Assembly (NCBI GenBank): GCA_900544275.1
Contig: UQUU01000014.1
Location: 1 to 27,730 of the forward strand
Length of the DNA stretch: 27,730 nt
Direction: 5' to 3'
From: an uncultured Succiniclasticum sp.
GTDB lineage: Bacteria > Bacillota > Negativicutes > Acidaminococcales > Acidaminococcaceae
The translations under genes and the position numbers were made by a program. Shown piece after piece: positions 1-8,433 of this stretch; within the stretch, counting starts at the first letter, position 1; the number at the start of each line of letters is the position of its first letter. A model generated the notes under the pieces. It did not search any database. It saw nothing but the letters and a program-made list of their open reading frames with translations, and had not been told where the DNA came from.

Positions 1-553
1 CCGCCGTAGCCGGAGCCGGTACAGGCATCAGACCATGAGCGCACTGCACCATCCCAAATCCGGTATTCACAGGCATTGTGAAAATCCGTTCCACGCCCAG
101 ATACTGCAGCGCCAGCAGATTCCCAACCACATCAATAATGGTGTCGATCGCGCCTACTTCGTGGAAATGCACCTCTTCTATGGTCATACCGTGGACTTTA
201 GCTTCCGCTTCGGCAAGCGCAAAGAAAACCTTCTTGGCTTTGACGATCACTTCTGCACTTAAATCAGAACCGTCTAATATAGCCTCAATATCATGCAAGC
301 CCCGGTGCGCATGCGCATGTTCGTGATGCTCATGAGCATGCCCGTACAACGGCGTATCTTCTGTCACCACATCAAAATAACAAGCCTGAATACCGCTTTT
401 ATTGACCCTTTTATGAATCAGTTCATATTCTCCCAGATGAAGTTTTGTCAATTCCTTCTGCAAATAGTCAAACGGAACGCCCACATAGAGCAAAGCCCCC
501 AAAAGCATATTTCCACTGACACCGGCAAAAGGCTCCAAGTACAATGCTTTCAT
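1..553 (-). CDS. larC: LarC, nickel insertion into the pincer nucleotide cofactor (5'-partial view, runs off the window)
   Basis: LarC (DUF111 family) inserts nickel, in a CTP-dependent reaction, into the pyridinium bis-thiocarboxylate nucleotide used by lactate racemase LarA and related enzymes. The frame starts at the ATG at 551-553, about 7 nt after an AGGAG site, and stays open to base 1. That gives about 184 N-terminal residues of a protein usually near 400-430. The start MKALYLEPFAGVSGNM is the family's N-terminal signature. A His-rich loop follows at about residues 71-88 (alternating H-A-H-E-H-H), then the EEVHFHEVGAIDTI motif and a VNTGFG-type stretch. His-rich loops are common in LarC and fit metal handling. 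It lies 70 nt downstream of larB in the same operon. In some lactobacilli larC is split into two overlapping frames joined by frameshifting; that part of the gene is outside the window. No larA or larE is visible. Confidence 0.93.
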   Translation of the reverse strand, partial: MKALYLEPFAGVSGNMLLGALLYVGVPFDYLQKELTKLHLGEYELIHKRVNKSGIQACYFDVVTEDTPLYGHAHEHHEHAHAHRGLHDIEAILDGSDLSAEVIVKAKKVFFALAEAEAKVHGMTIEEVHFHEVGAIDTIIDVVGNLLALQYLGVERIFTMPVNTGFGMVQCAHGLMPVPAPATA

Positions 554-623
554 AGCTGTTCTCCTCGTCTCATATAATGGCGCATGGTGAAAACTGGCAA
601 ATAATATCCCGGCCTGAGGCCCG

Positions 624-1379
624 TCACCGTAAATGATTGATGATGCTGGCCATGCGCCCGGCGCCAAAGCCGTTGTCAATATTGACCACAGCAACACCTG
701 CGCTGCAGCTGTTCAGCATCCCCAGCAAAGCGGAAAGCCCGCCGAAATTAGCGCCGTATCCTACGCTGGTGGGAACCGCAATCACCGGTTTATCCACCAG
801 GCCGCCCACCACGCTGGCCAGAGCTCCTTCCATACCGGCCACCACCACGACCACGTTTGCACCGCGGATCACATCCACCCTGTCCAACAGACGATGAAGG
901 CCGGCCACCCCTACGTCATAGAGGCGAACCACTTCATTGCCCATCAATTCTGCTGTCAGCGCCGCTTCTTCCGCCACCGGAATATCACTGGTCCCGGCCG
1001 TGATCACCGCAATTTTATGCAGCGGGTCTTTGGGCAACGGTTCTTTTTCCACCAGAATTAAACGCGCCGTCTCGTCATACCGGGCTTCAGGTATGATTTC
1101 TTTAACCTTATCATATAAGTTCCGGGAAGCCCTTGTACCCAAAATATTGCTATGATGAGCATGCAGCTCCTTTAAAATCCCCACCGCCTGGGGAATGGAC
1201 TTTCCTTCGCAATACACAACCTCCGGAAAGCCCCGGCGCAAACTCCGTCCATGATCCACCTTGGCATATCCCAGGTCAGTCACACTGAGCCTCTGAAAGA
1301 TTTCCACGATCTCCTTATCATTCAGTTTTCCCTCTTTATAGGAGGCCAATGCCTCATGGAGTTCCGTTTCGTAGTTCAT
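624..1379 (-). CDS. larB: LarB, pyridinium-3,5-biscarboxylic acid mononucleotide synthase
   Basis: LarB carboxylates and hydrolyses nicotinic acid adenine dinucleotide to start synthesis of the nickel-pincer cofactor; LarE then adds sulfur and LarC adds nickel. The 251-residue protein has the family layout: an N-terminal helical part (DLGYAKVDHGR, then VVYCEGKS), and a PurE-like C-terminal half with ITAGTSDIPVAEEA, VVVAGMEGALASVVGGL and a glycine-rich GYGANFGG stretch. I chose the ATG at 1377-1379 because an AGAGGG site precedes it. The frame can be extended 7 codons to a TTG at 1400, but that codon has no better ribosome site and lies inside the permease gene. The larB ATG begins one base after the permease stop codon (1381-1383), which suggests translational coupling. 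The adjacent larC supports the assignment. Confidence 0.94.
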   Translation of the reverse strand: MNYETELHEALASYKEGKLNDKEIVEIFQRLSVTDLGYAKVDHGRSLRRGFPEVVYCEGKSIPQAVGILKELHAHHSNILGTRASRNLYDKVKEIIPEARYDETARLILVEKEPLPKDPLHKIAVITAGTSDIPVAEEAALTAELMGNEVVRLYDVGVAGLHRLLDRVDVIRGANVVVVVAGMEGALASVVGGLVDKPVIAVPTSVGYGANFGGLSALLGMLNSCSAGVAVVNIDNGFGAGRMASIINHLR

Positions 1380-1380
1380 T

Positions 1381-4300
1381 TTACCCTCTTTCCCGGGCAA
1401 CCGTCTGTTTCCGCAGACGACGTTTTTCCAGATACTGTTCCGTAAGCAAATAAATCAAAGGCACCACTACCAGCGTTAATAAAGTGGAAGTGGTCAAACC
1501 GCCGATCAATACGACACCCATGCTCTGGCGCAATTCTGCGCCGGAGCCGATTCCCAAGGCAATGGGGGTCATACCCAGCATGGTAGATAAGGTAGTCATG
1601 AAAATAGGACGCAGACGCAAAGAACAGGCCTCCAGAATGGCATCTTGTAACGGCAGTCCCCGTTCCCTCGCCTGATTCGCATAGTCCACCAGCAAAATCG
1701 CATTCTTGGTAACCAGACCCAAAAGCATAGTGACCCCGATCAGGGACATCATATTGGCGGTCTGATTGGCAACCAGAAGCCCCAGCACCGCGCCGATGAT
1801 CGCAAAAGGCAGACTCATCATAATCACCAGCGGCTGACTGAAGCTTTCAAATTCCGCTGCCAGGACCATGTAAATCAGAATTACCGCCAAAATCACCGCT
1901 TTCACAATTTCACCGAAGATACGGTTCATCATATCTGAGCCGCCAATCAGCTTATAACGGTACCCGATATCCATGTTCAGTTCCGGAATAAGCTTCCCCT
2001 CAATAATTTTAAGCAATTCGCCGGGCGAGATGCCTACCGTATTAGCATAGACAGCAATCTGACGTTGGCGTCCTTCCCTGTCAATACGGGTCGGTCCGGA
2101 ACTCATCTGTACATCGGCCACATCCCCCAACCGGACAAAGGTCCCACTTTCCGTAGATACGCGCAAGTTCGCCACATCCTGAATCGTCCGTCTGTCCTCC
2201 TTATCCAACTGCAAAATAATGTCATAGTCATTATTGCCGATGGTATAAGAACGACCGGTACGCCGGCCCTGAAAAGCGTACTGCACCACTTTGCCGACAC
2301 TGGTATTATCCAGTCCCAGCTGACTGGCCTTCAACTGATCCAAGCGCACCACGATCTCCGGTTCTGAAGCAATACCAATCATCTCCACATCCGTCGCGCC
2401 CGGTACCTGGCGAATCTTTTCCGCCAGATCATTGGCATACTCCGTCAGCTTTTTTAAATCGCTGCCCCGCAGGCCGATCTGCACCGGACGCGGATCGCCG
2501 CGGCTGCCCTGATTGGTCACTACAGAAACCTGAATATCCCCTACATCCTTAAAGCTTTTGCGCAGTTCGGACATGATCTCCAGCATCCCCCGCCTGCGCT
2601 CTTCCAAAGGAGATAACTTTACTTCGATCGCGCCTTCATTAACCGAAGTCCTGATCCCACCCAGATGCATAGAGGTTACATTAACTTCCGGCACCTGCAT
2701 AACTTTTTCTTCCAGTGGCTCAGACCATTTTCCCATCTGTTCCAAGCCAATCCCGGGCGCGCCTTTTAAATTGATGCGAAATTCGCCGGAATCGTAAGTA
2801 GGCTGCAATTCTGTCCCTACAAAAGGCAGCAAAAGCAGATTAAACAGTAACGTAGCCATAGAAACAGCAATCATTTTCCTGGGCTGCTTCACCGCAAAAG
2901 CCATTAATTCATTATAAAGGCCACGGATAAATTCAAAGCCCCGGTTAAAACTCGTTAACATGGAAGCAACCCACGCCGGCCGCCGTGTCGTGTCTTTAGA
3001 CGGCGGTCGGAGCCAATAAGCGGAAACCATAGGCGTCAGCGTATACGCGGAAACCGTAGAGAAAAATACGGCAAAGGCTACCGTCAGACCGAACTGTTTA
3101 AAAAACTGACCGATGATCTCCCCCATACTGCCGATGGGCACAAAGACCGCCAACAAGGACATGGAAGTAGCCAAAATCGCCAGCACCAGCTCTTTCGTGG
3201 CATCAGCCGAAGCCCGGAAAGGCGACTTGCCCATTTCCATATGACGAAAAATATTTTCCACCAGCACAATAGCATCGTCAATCAAAAAGCCGACCGCCAG
3301 TGACAATCCCATCAGCGACATATTATTCAGAGTAAAGCCCATAACCTGCATCAGGAAAAAAGTAGCGATGATCGAGGTAGGGATCGCCAGACCGCCGATA
3401 ATCGTCGCCCGCAGATCGCGCAGGAACAAATACGTGATCAACAGCGCCAGAAAACCGCCAAATAAAATCGTGTTCCAGACATCCGCTACGTTTGCCCGGA
3501 TATAGCGGCTTTGATCCTGGACTACTGCCATTTTAATATCCGGCGGCAGATCGTTTTTCAGAATCTGCTTCATTTCCTTGTTGACCCGATCAATGACATC
3601 TACCGTATTCGTGCGGCTTTGCTTCCGTACCGCCATCATCACGGAGGGTACACCATTCGTCCGGGAAAAAGATTCGGCTTCTTCCCAGCTGTCCTCCACC
3701 TGTGCCACATCCGTCAGAAGAATCGGCTTGCCGTCCACGTTGGCTACCACGATTTTTTGGAAGTCATCTACCGTGTTGAGTTTGCCCAACGTACGCACCG
3801 TAATCGTATTACTGTCATCGCGAACCTTACCGCCCGGCGTATTGGCGTTGGCATTATTTATTTTTTGCAGGATTGCCTGAAAAGAAACCCCATACTGTTT
3901 TAATTTTTCCGAATTAACATGGACTTTAATCGCCCGGTTGCCGGCGCCAAAAACAGAAACATCCGCTACGCCTTCCAGCATCTGCAGATTGTCGATCACC
4001 ACATCCTTCAAAATACGCCGTATCTCTCCTGTACTGCGTTTTTCGGAAGAAAAGGCATAGGCTGCGATTGCCTGTGAGGAAATATCAAACCGCTGGACGA
4101 CCGGCTCGTCAATATCATCCGGCAGTCTCCGGCGTACACCGGCAACTTTCTCCCGCACTTCACTGGCCATCTGACGGGGATCGGTGCCGATCTCAAATTC
4201 CAGAACCGTCTGGGAAAATCCTTCCCGAATGGTGGAGGTCATTGTCTTGATGCCGGAAACCCGACTCACGCCATTTTCGATCGGCTTGGTCACCAGCGTC

Positions 4301-4473
4301 TCCATCTCTTCCGGAGCCGTACCTTCATAGGTAACCGTTACGCCAACCATAGGCAGATCTACATCCGGATACAGATCTACGCCTAATCCCGGATACGCGC
4401 GGATCCCAAAAACCACCAGTACCAGAATAAACATGGTGGTAAAAACCGGCCGTTTGATAAAAGTCTCAATCAT
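1381..4473 (-). CDS. RND (AcrB/HAE1-type) multidrug efflux permease
   Basis: This is an inner-membrane proton-driven efflux pump of the resistance-nodulation-division superfamily, expected to work as a trimer with a periplasmic adaptor and an outer-membrane channel. The 1030-residue length is typical. The start MIETFIKRPVFT is the classic HAE1 N-terminus. Two large periplasmic loops alternate with 12 expected membrane segments. The paired aspartates of TM4 (GFLIDDAIVLVEN, D399-D400), part of the proton relay in AcrB, are present. Near the C-terminus comes GLVTKNAILLVDYANQ, the matching TM10 region with the relay Lys. Its ATG overlaps the adaptor stop by one base (TGATG), so the two are co-translated. 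The substrate cannot be read from sequence. No TolC-like channel gene is in the window, so it must be recruited from elsewhere. Confidence 0.96.
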   Translation of the reverse strand: MIETFIKRPVFTTMFILVLVVFGIRAYPGLGVDLYPDVDLPMVGVTVTYEGTAPEEMETLVTKPIENGVSRVSGIKTMTSTIREGFSQTVLEFEIGTDPRQMASEVREKVAGVRRRLPDDIDEPVVQRFDISSQAIAAYAFSSEKRSTGEIRRILKDVVIDNLQMLEGVADVSVFGAGNRAIKVHVNSEKLKQYGVSFQAILQKINNANANTPGGKVRDDSNTITVRTLGKLNTVDDFQKIVVANVDGKPILLTDVAQVEDSWEEAESFSRTNGVPSVMMAVRKQSRTNTVDVIDRVNKEMKQILKNDLPPDIKMAVVQDQSRYIRANVADVWNTILFGGFLALLITYLFLRDLRATIIGGLAIPTSIIATFFLMQVMGFTLNNMSLMGLSLAVGFLIDDAIVLVENIFRHMEMGKSPFRASADATKELVLAILATSMSLLAVFVPIGSMGEIIGQFFKQFGLTVAFAVFFSTVSAYTLTPMVSAYWLRPPSKDTTRRPAWVASMLTSFNRGFEFIRGLYNELMAFAVKQPRKMIAVSMATLLFNLLLLPFVGTELQPTYDSGEFRINLKGAPGIGLEQMGKWSEPLEEKVMQVPEVNVTSMHLGGIRTSVNEGAIEVKLSPLEERRRGMLEIMSELRKSFKDVGDIQVSVVTNQGSRGDPRPVQIGLRGSDLKKLTEYANDLAEKIRQVPGATDVEMIGIASEPEIVVRLDQLKASQLGLDNTSVGKVVQYAFQGRRTGRSYTIGNNDYDIILQLDKEDRRTIQDVANLRVSTESGTFVRLGDVADVQMSSGPTRIDREGRQRQIAVYANTVGISPGELLKIIEGKLIPELNMDIGYRYKLIGGSDMMNRIFGEIVKAVILAVILIYMVLAAEFESFSQPLVIMMSLPFAIIGAVLGLLVANQTANMMSLIGVTMLLGLVTKNAILLVDYANQARERGLPLQDAILEACSLRLRPIFMTTLSTMLGMTPIALGIGSGAELRQSMGVVLIGGLTTSTLLTLVVVPLIYLLTEQYLEKRRLRKQTVARERG

Positions 4474-5603
4474 CAGTTTTCCGCACCCTTCTCTGATACC
4501 TGTACAGCCGCGCCTTCCCGTACTTTATTCAAACCGCCGGTGATAATCTGATCTTTTTCCGTAATACCGCCCAGTACTTCTACCAGATTTTCGCCGATAT
4601 AACCCGTCGTCAAAATTTTACGGATCGCTTTGCCCTCCTCGATCACATAGACCGTCCGCTGATCATCCCGCATGACGATAGCCGTCATGGGAATCGTCAG
4701 CACATCTTTTTTAGGCAAAGAAGTGATTGCCGCCTCCGCATAAACACCGCCCCGCAGACGATTGTCGCTGTTGTCCACGGAAACCTCCGCCTCAAAGGTC
4801 CTGGATGGCTGCACTGCCACAGGGCTGATACGGGTGATCGTGCCCTGCACGTGCTTATCCGTACCGCTCATCGAAGGAATGGTAAATTTCACCTGCCCGC
4901 CCACAAACACGCTGGAAATATAACCTTCCGGCACATCAATTTTCGCTAACAGCGTCGATATATCCGCAATATTAAACAACGCCGTGCCGATCTTGGCAAA
5001 GTATCCTTCCTGAAAATACCGTTTCTGCACAATGCCGGCGCGGGGTGTCGTAACAGTCGTCCCGCTCATTTTCGATTCGGCCGAAGACAGCCGGCCTTTA
5101 GCCGCAGCCAGTTTCCCCTGTGCATTTTCCAGCGCAAACCGTTTATTGTCCACGGCTTCTTTGGAAACCGCGCCCCGCTTATACAGTTCTTCATACCGCT
5201 GTACATCCATCCGCGCCTTTTCATAGTTCGTTTTGGCATCTAAATACGCGCCCTTGGCATTCATCACACCGGCTGCCGTATCCACCTGCTCCAAAAGCAC
5301 CAGCGCCTGCCCCGCAGTCACCATTTCCCCTTCCTGCACCAGTACTTTTTCAATGCGCCCGTCAATTTTAGCGGCTACGTCCGCCTGCCACACAGGCAGC
5401 AGCGTACCCGAAAACCGAAAAGACGGCACGATCGTTTTACGGACAGGGTAAGCCGCAGTCACTACCGCCGTACGCCCCTGACCGCTGCTCTTCGCCTGTT
5501 CATTACGCGCCATAATATTAGAAACCACGCGGAATAAAACGATTCCCACAATGGCAATCAATGTATAAATGAGTATACGCATCCGCTTATCTTGTATATT
5601 CAT
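4473..5603 (-). CDS. RND efflux periplasmic adaptor (membrane fusion protein)
   Basis: This adaptor links the RND permease to an outer-membrane channel. The 376-residue protein has one N-terminal membrane anchor (about residues 8-27, rich in I/L/V) and no lipobox Cys, so it is probably TM-anchored rather than a lipoprotein. Next come a lipoyl/barrel-sandwich half (VAAKIDGRIEKVLVQEGEMV), an alpha-hairpin (about residues 110-170, rich in A/K/E), the second lipoyl half (VTTPRAGIVQKRYFQEG), a beta-barrel, and a membrane-proximal domain ending near GITEKDQIITGGLNKVREG. The ATG at 5601-5603 has GGAGG about 11 nt upstream, a slightly long spacing. A downstream in-frame ATG (8th codon) is possible but would trim residues before the anchor. 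It overlaps the permease by one base, and the PilO-like gene ends 23 nt upstream, which is unusual company for an efflux pair. Confidence 0.95.
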   Translation of the reverse strand: MNIQDKRMRILIYTLIAIVGIVLFRVVSNIMARNEQAKSSGQGRTAVVTAAYPVRKTIVPSFRFSGTLLPVWQADVAAKIDGRIEKVLVQEGEMVTAGQALVLLEQVDTAAGVMNAKGAYLDAKTNYEKARMDVQRYEELYKRGAVSKEAVDNKRFALENAQGKLAAAKGRLSSAESKMSGTTVTTPRAGIVQKRYFQEGYFAKIGTALFNIADISTLLAKIDVPEGYISSVFVGGQVKFTIPSMSGTDKHVQGTITRISPVAVQPSRTFEAEVSVDNSDNRLRGGVYAEAAITSLPKKDVLTIPMTAIVMRDDQRTVYVIEEGKAIRKILTTGYIGENLVEVLGGITEKDQIITGGLNKVREGAAVQVSEKGAEN

Positions 5604-5626
5604 GATGTAGATGGCCTCCGCTGCCC

Positions 5627-6268
5627 TTAATTTTCAGTACGGGGCAAGGCGTTGGCAGAGGCAGATCTGCCAAACATACTCAGAACGCCCTGCATATGCA
5701 CCGATCCGACCTCCTTCGCAGAGGAACGGATCACCGCCCCGGATAAACGCGCCATGCCGCCTGTCGTTTCCAGGTGCTGAAAAAAATCCAGCAGGGCAAA
5801 ATAGGTACCGGAGAATTCCGCATCCCAATCACACCGTTCAATATTAGTCCCGGACAAGGACCTCGCGCCAACAGTGTTTTTTCCCTTCCCTGCTCCTTCG
5901 TTCCTTTTTACTCCGGACAAAGACGCCTCCCCCGTCCGCCGCAATTTCACTACGGAAACGTGACTGCGCCGGGCCAACTCGTAGATTGAGTCAACCGCGA
6001 TTGTGTCTTCCAGCTTAAGCGGAAGACGCTGTTGTAAATGAAGCAGCCGGACCTTGCGCTGCCTCTGTCTTTCTTCCCGTTGGAAATCAGAAGCAAATGC
6101 TTCATAACGCAGTCTTTCTTTTTCCATAAGCCGGATCCGTTCCTGCAGCTGTTCCTTTGTCTCCCGCAAAGGAAGGATAATACCCGTTACAGTACCTGCC
6201 AGGAGGATCACAGAAAACAACAAACAAAGCGCTTGTTTACTGTTTTCTGTTATTCTCACCTTTTTCAT
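5627..6268 (-). CDS. pilO: PilO-like pilus/type II secretion inner-membrane assembly protein
   Basis: PilO (GspM-like) proteins sit in the inner membrane and form the alignment subcomplex with PilM and PilN for type IV pili or type II secretion. This 213-residue protein has a short basic N-terminus, one membrane segment (about residues 13-33), a charged coiled-coil stretch rich in E/R/Q/L (about 35-80), and a C-terminal ferredoxin-like domain. In that domain, FSGTYFALLDFFQHLE matches the usual PilO pattern of Gly-x-Tyr followed by Leu and Phe and then a helix. I chose the ATG at 6266-6268: it follows a strong GGGAGGTGA site and overlaps the upstream stop as ATGA. A GTG at 6295 is also in frame but lies inside the upstream gene. 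The identification rests on architecture and gene order; overall identity to known PilO looks low. Confidence 0.75.
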   Translation of the reverse strand: MKKVRITENSKQALCLLFSVILLAGTVTGIILPLRETKEQLQERIRLMEKERLRYEAFASDFQREERQRQRKVRLLHLQQRLPLKLEDTIAVDSIYELARRSHVSVVKLRRTGEASLSGVKRNEGAGKGKNTVGARSLSGTNIERCDWDAEFSGTYFALLDFFQHLETTGGMARLSGAVIRSSAKEVGSVHMQGVLSMFGRSASANALPRTEN

Positions 6269-7548
6269 TGCGTCACCTCCCTTATGGGGGAACACAACGT
6301 CAGTTCCAGCACAAATCTAATCCCTGTCTCCCGGTTTGGCAGTTTATACCGGTTTCCTGTCGCCCCGTACGGCAGTTCATGCCGAATCCCTGCCGCCCCG
6401 TGCAAAATTTCATTCAGGACCGCTGTATCCCTGTGCGAAAGTTCACCCAGAGGCGCTGACTCCCTATACGGAATTTCACCCAGGGGCGCTGCCGAACCTA
6501 CCGCTACAGAAGCCACCTCCCTGCCGCTGCTCTCCAATAACAGGACCGAAGAAAACAGCCCTGTTTTTTCCAACTGTTCTTTAAAAAGCAACACCCTTTG
6601 GAGCTCCAACGCTCTTCCCTGCAGCGTGATCGTTCCGGAAGGCCCCGGTTTCTGTACCCCTTTCTCCAGCCAGCAGCCGGCAGGAATCGCCTCACCGAAC
6701 GTACGCAATAAAACATGCCATACTACCGTTTGTCTTTCGATACCGGTCAACGCATTTTTCAGGCTGCATACCTCATGCTCCATCTTTTGACTTTGTCGGT
6801 ACGCCTCCTGCAGCGTGCTGAAAGGCGCCAGCCTCCGCTCTGCTTCCGTCAATGCCTGTTGCACCTGGTGCCGCTGCCAAAGTCCCTGCAGCAACAGAAA
6901 GACTGTCGTCAGAAAACACAACACGGTCAGGCCCCGGTATAAATAATGCGCCATCCGTTCCCCGGTTGCTTCCTCCGGAGAAAAGTCGGCCTCCAGACAA
7001 TCGCCCTCCGGTCCGGAAAACGTGATTTTCCGCAACCTGCCCCCCAGCAATTGGATTAGCTTTTGCCAGGCATCCAGCCGCTCTCTAAGCACTGCCGCCA
7101 GGAAAACACTTTTTTCTCCCGACTCACGGCGCGGGAGCAAGGCCGCGAAAAAAGTTCCGGGTTCAAAGGGAACATAACGGGCCGCTTCCCAATGAAGCCA
7201 GCTGCGCTGCTCTTTTTGCGTCATTTCAGGCAATTCAACTTGACACAGGTAGATTCGCTCTGCAGCAGGCATAAAATTACATCGTTTCAGCGAGATACTG
7301 CCGGCCTGGAGCTGTGGCCGCAGCCAGGCAGCCATTTCTTCTATATGGTCTAAATACTGAGACGCTTGAAACGTCGGCGGCAAAGTAAAACAATGCTCTC
7401 CCGTCCCGTCTTTTATCGTTACAAGCGCATCTGTAATCGCAAAAGTCGTATCCGTTGCCGTACGATAGCGCTGCCATTTTTGCCGAAGCCGTTTTCCCTG
7501 CAGGCAAACCCTCTGCGCCCATGCGTCTGTCATGAACCTACATTCCAT
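6265..7548 (-). CDS. GspL-like PilM/PilN fusion protein of the pilus assembly platform
   Basis: This 427-residue protein resembles PilM (cytoplasmic, actin-like) joined to PilN (inner membrane), the arrangement seen in GspL. Residues 1-200 are cytoplasmic. The part VELPEMTQ followed by HWEAARYVPFEPG (residues 104-131) is the typical PilM/GspL segment. No complete ATP-binding actin fold is evident, so the PilM half is reduced. A membrane segment spans about 203-224, then a coiled coil (225-270) and a PilN-type ferredoxin-like domain (LQGRALELQRVLLFKEQLE). A tandem repeat is inserted at 354-408. The start at 7546-7548 lies 14 nt after the prepilin peptidase stop, with a G-rich site (AAAGGGGG) about 8 nt upstream. 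The frame stays open upstream to 8190, but that part lies entirely over the peptidase gene and reads as an unrelated Gly/Ser/Arg-rich shadow. Its stop overlaps pilO as ATGA. Confidence 0.78.
   Translation of the reverse strand: MECRFMTDAWAQRVCLQGKRLRQKWQRYRTATDTTFAITDALVTIKDGTGEHCFTLPPTFQASQYLDHIEEMAAWLRPQLQAGSISLKRCNFMPAAERIYLCQVELPEMTQKEQRSWLHWEAARYVPFEPGTFFAALLPRRESGEKSVFLAAVLRERLDAWQKLIQLLGGRLRKITFSGPEGDCLEADFSPEEATGERMAHYLYRGLTVLCFLTTVFLLLQGLWQRHQVQQALTEAERRLAPFSTLQEAYRQSQKMEHEVCSLKNALTGIERQTVVWHVLLRTFGEAIPAGCWLEKGVQKPGPSGTITLQGRALELQRVLLFKEQLEKTGLFSSVLLLESSGREVASVAVGSAAPLGEIPYRESAPLGELSHRDTAVLNEILHGAAGIRHELPYGATGNRYKLPNRETGIRFVLELTLCSPIREVTQ
6325..6489 (-). repeat. 33-bp degenerate coding tandem repeat (5 units plus a partial sixth)
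   Basis: Five consecutive 33-base units (11 codons each) lie in the PilN-like domain. On the coding strand they read APLGEIPYRES, APLGELSHRDT, AVLNEILHGAA, GIRHELPYGAT and GNRYKLPNRET. A partial sixth unit, GIRFVLEL, runs into the last beta strand. A hydrophobic residue is kept at position 6, and position 5 is Glu in four of five units. The gene frame is preserved throughout. Confidence 0.85.
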
Positions 7549-7562
7549 AGTCCCGGCCCCCT

Positions 7563-8312
7563 TTATATGAAAAGAGACCAGTAGTCGGCCAAAAGTTCCG
7601 GCGCATAAAAGAAACCGAGACCGGCTCCCACTGCCAGAAAAGGACCGAAAGGAATACGGCTTTGCCCCGTGACCCTGCCGGTAAGCCAGAGAAGAAAGCC
7701 TGCCGCGCCGGCCAGAAGAAACGCCCCTGCCAGACAAACGGCCATCCCCGAAACACCCAGCCAGGGCCCCAGAGCCGTCACAAACTTCACATCGCCCCAG
7801 CCGATACCGCCGTTGCTGAGAAAGTGGATCGTTCCCAGCACCGCCGCCCCCGTCAGCGTTCCGCCCAAAGTTTCCAGCCCCAGCGGATGGTAAAATGCAG
7901 CGTAACAAAGACCGGTCGCAAAAAGCACAATAAGCGCTTCGTCCAGAATGATCATTTCCCGCAGATCCACAAAGGTCTCCAGCACCAAACAGCCCAGAAA
8001 GCACCACAACAACAGAAGCTGCCAGCCAAAAGGGCTGTAGCGGCTTGCCCAGACAAAAAGGGTGCCGGTGATCACTTCTACCCACAGTACCTGCAATGAA
8101 ATCGCCCCGCCGCAATAACGGCAGCGTCCCCCCAGCAGAAGGTAACTCAGGACTGGAAGCAGATCCCACAAGCCCAACCGATGCCCACACAGATCACAGG
8201 CCGAAGGCGGATACACTACGGATCTTTCCCGGGGTAAACGGGCAATGCAGACATTGATAAAACTGCCTGCCACTGCCCCACAAAGAAAATAAAACAAAGT
8301 TGAAAGTTTCAC
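7563..8312 (-). CDS. pilD: Type IV prepilin leader peptidase / N-methyltransferase
   Basis: This integral membrane aspartyl protease cleaves the leader of type IV prepilins and pseudopilins and N-methylates the new N-terminus. The 249-residue protein has the N-terminal GSFINVCIARLP motif (about residues 16-27) and the zinc-type cytoplasmic loop with two CxxC pairs (Cys39, Cys42, Cys64, Cys67), which marks the bifunctional form with a methyltransferase loop. The two catalytic aspartates sit in FVDLREMIILDE (D116) and GIGWGDVKF (D174). About seven or eight hydrophobic segments are visible. The start is GTG at 8310-8312, with GGAG 7 nt upstream. It is the first gene of the mixed operon behind the extended -10 promoter at 8434-8439. 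No prepilin substrate gene is in the window. Confidence 0.95.
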   Translation of the reverse strand: MKLSTLFYFLCGAVAGSFINVCIARLPRERSVVYPPSACDLCGHRLGLWDLLPVLSYLLLGGRCRYCGGAISLQVLWVEVITGTLFVWASRYSPFGWQLLLLWCFLGCLVLETFVDLREMIILDEALIVLFATGLCYAAFYHPLGLETLGGTLTGAAVLGTIHFLSNGGIGWGDVKFVTALGPWLGVSGMAVCLAGAFLLAGAAGFLLWLTGRVTGQSRIPFGPFLAVGAGLGFFYAPELLADYWSLFI

Positions 8313-8433
8313 GGTAACACTCCTTTAAAAACAGATTCCTGTTTCTCTATTTGCCGCCGTGAAAGAAAATCTGGCTTGACGCGTTGATAGCCGCGTTTTG
8401 TACATATGCATACACAAACACATATACAATTTA

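Noticed and set aside
580..625. Hairpin after larB (GGCCTCAGGCC) as a terminator
   Set aside because: The possible loop is tiny and no T run follows; larC continues 70 nt downstream with a good ribosome site.
6325..6489. CRISPR-like array
   Set aside because: Units are contiguous without spacers, degenerate and in frame, so this is a coding tandem repeat.
6038..6790. A 250-codon plus-strand frame opposite pilO and the PilM/PilN fusion
   Set aside because: It contains an antisense reading of the 33-bp repeat, which makes it look repetitive and gene-like, but the minus-strand frames carry the family motifs and coupled starts.
7549..8190. A 214-residue N-terminal extension of the PilM/PilN-like protein
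   Set aside because: It lies wholly over the prepilin peptidase gene in another frame, is Gly/Ser/Arg/Cys-rich with no domain, and a proper start exists at 7548 just after the peptidase stop.
8358..8412. Possible plus-strand promoter (TTGACG with a TACATA-like -10)
   Set aside because: No plus-strand gene follows for several kilobases, and the match to -10 is poor.
8401..8430. Alternating purine-pyrimidine tract as a Z-DNA or regulatory element
   Set aside because: The tract is AT-rich, interrupted and short; such composition is common near promoters.
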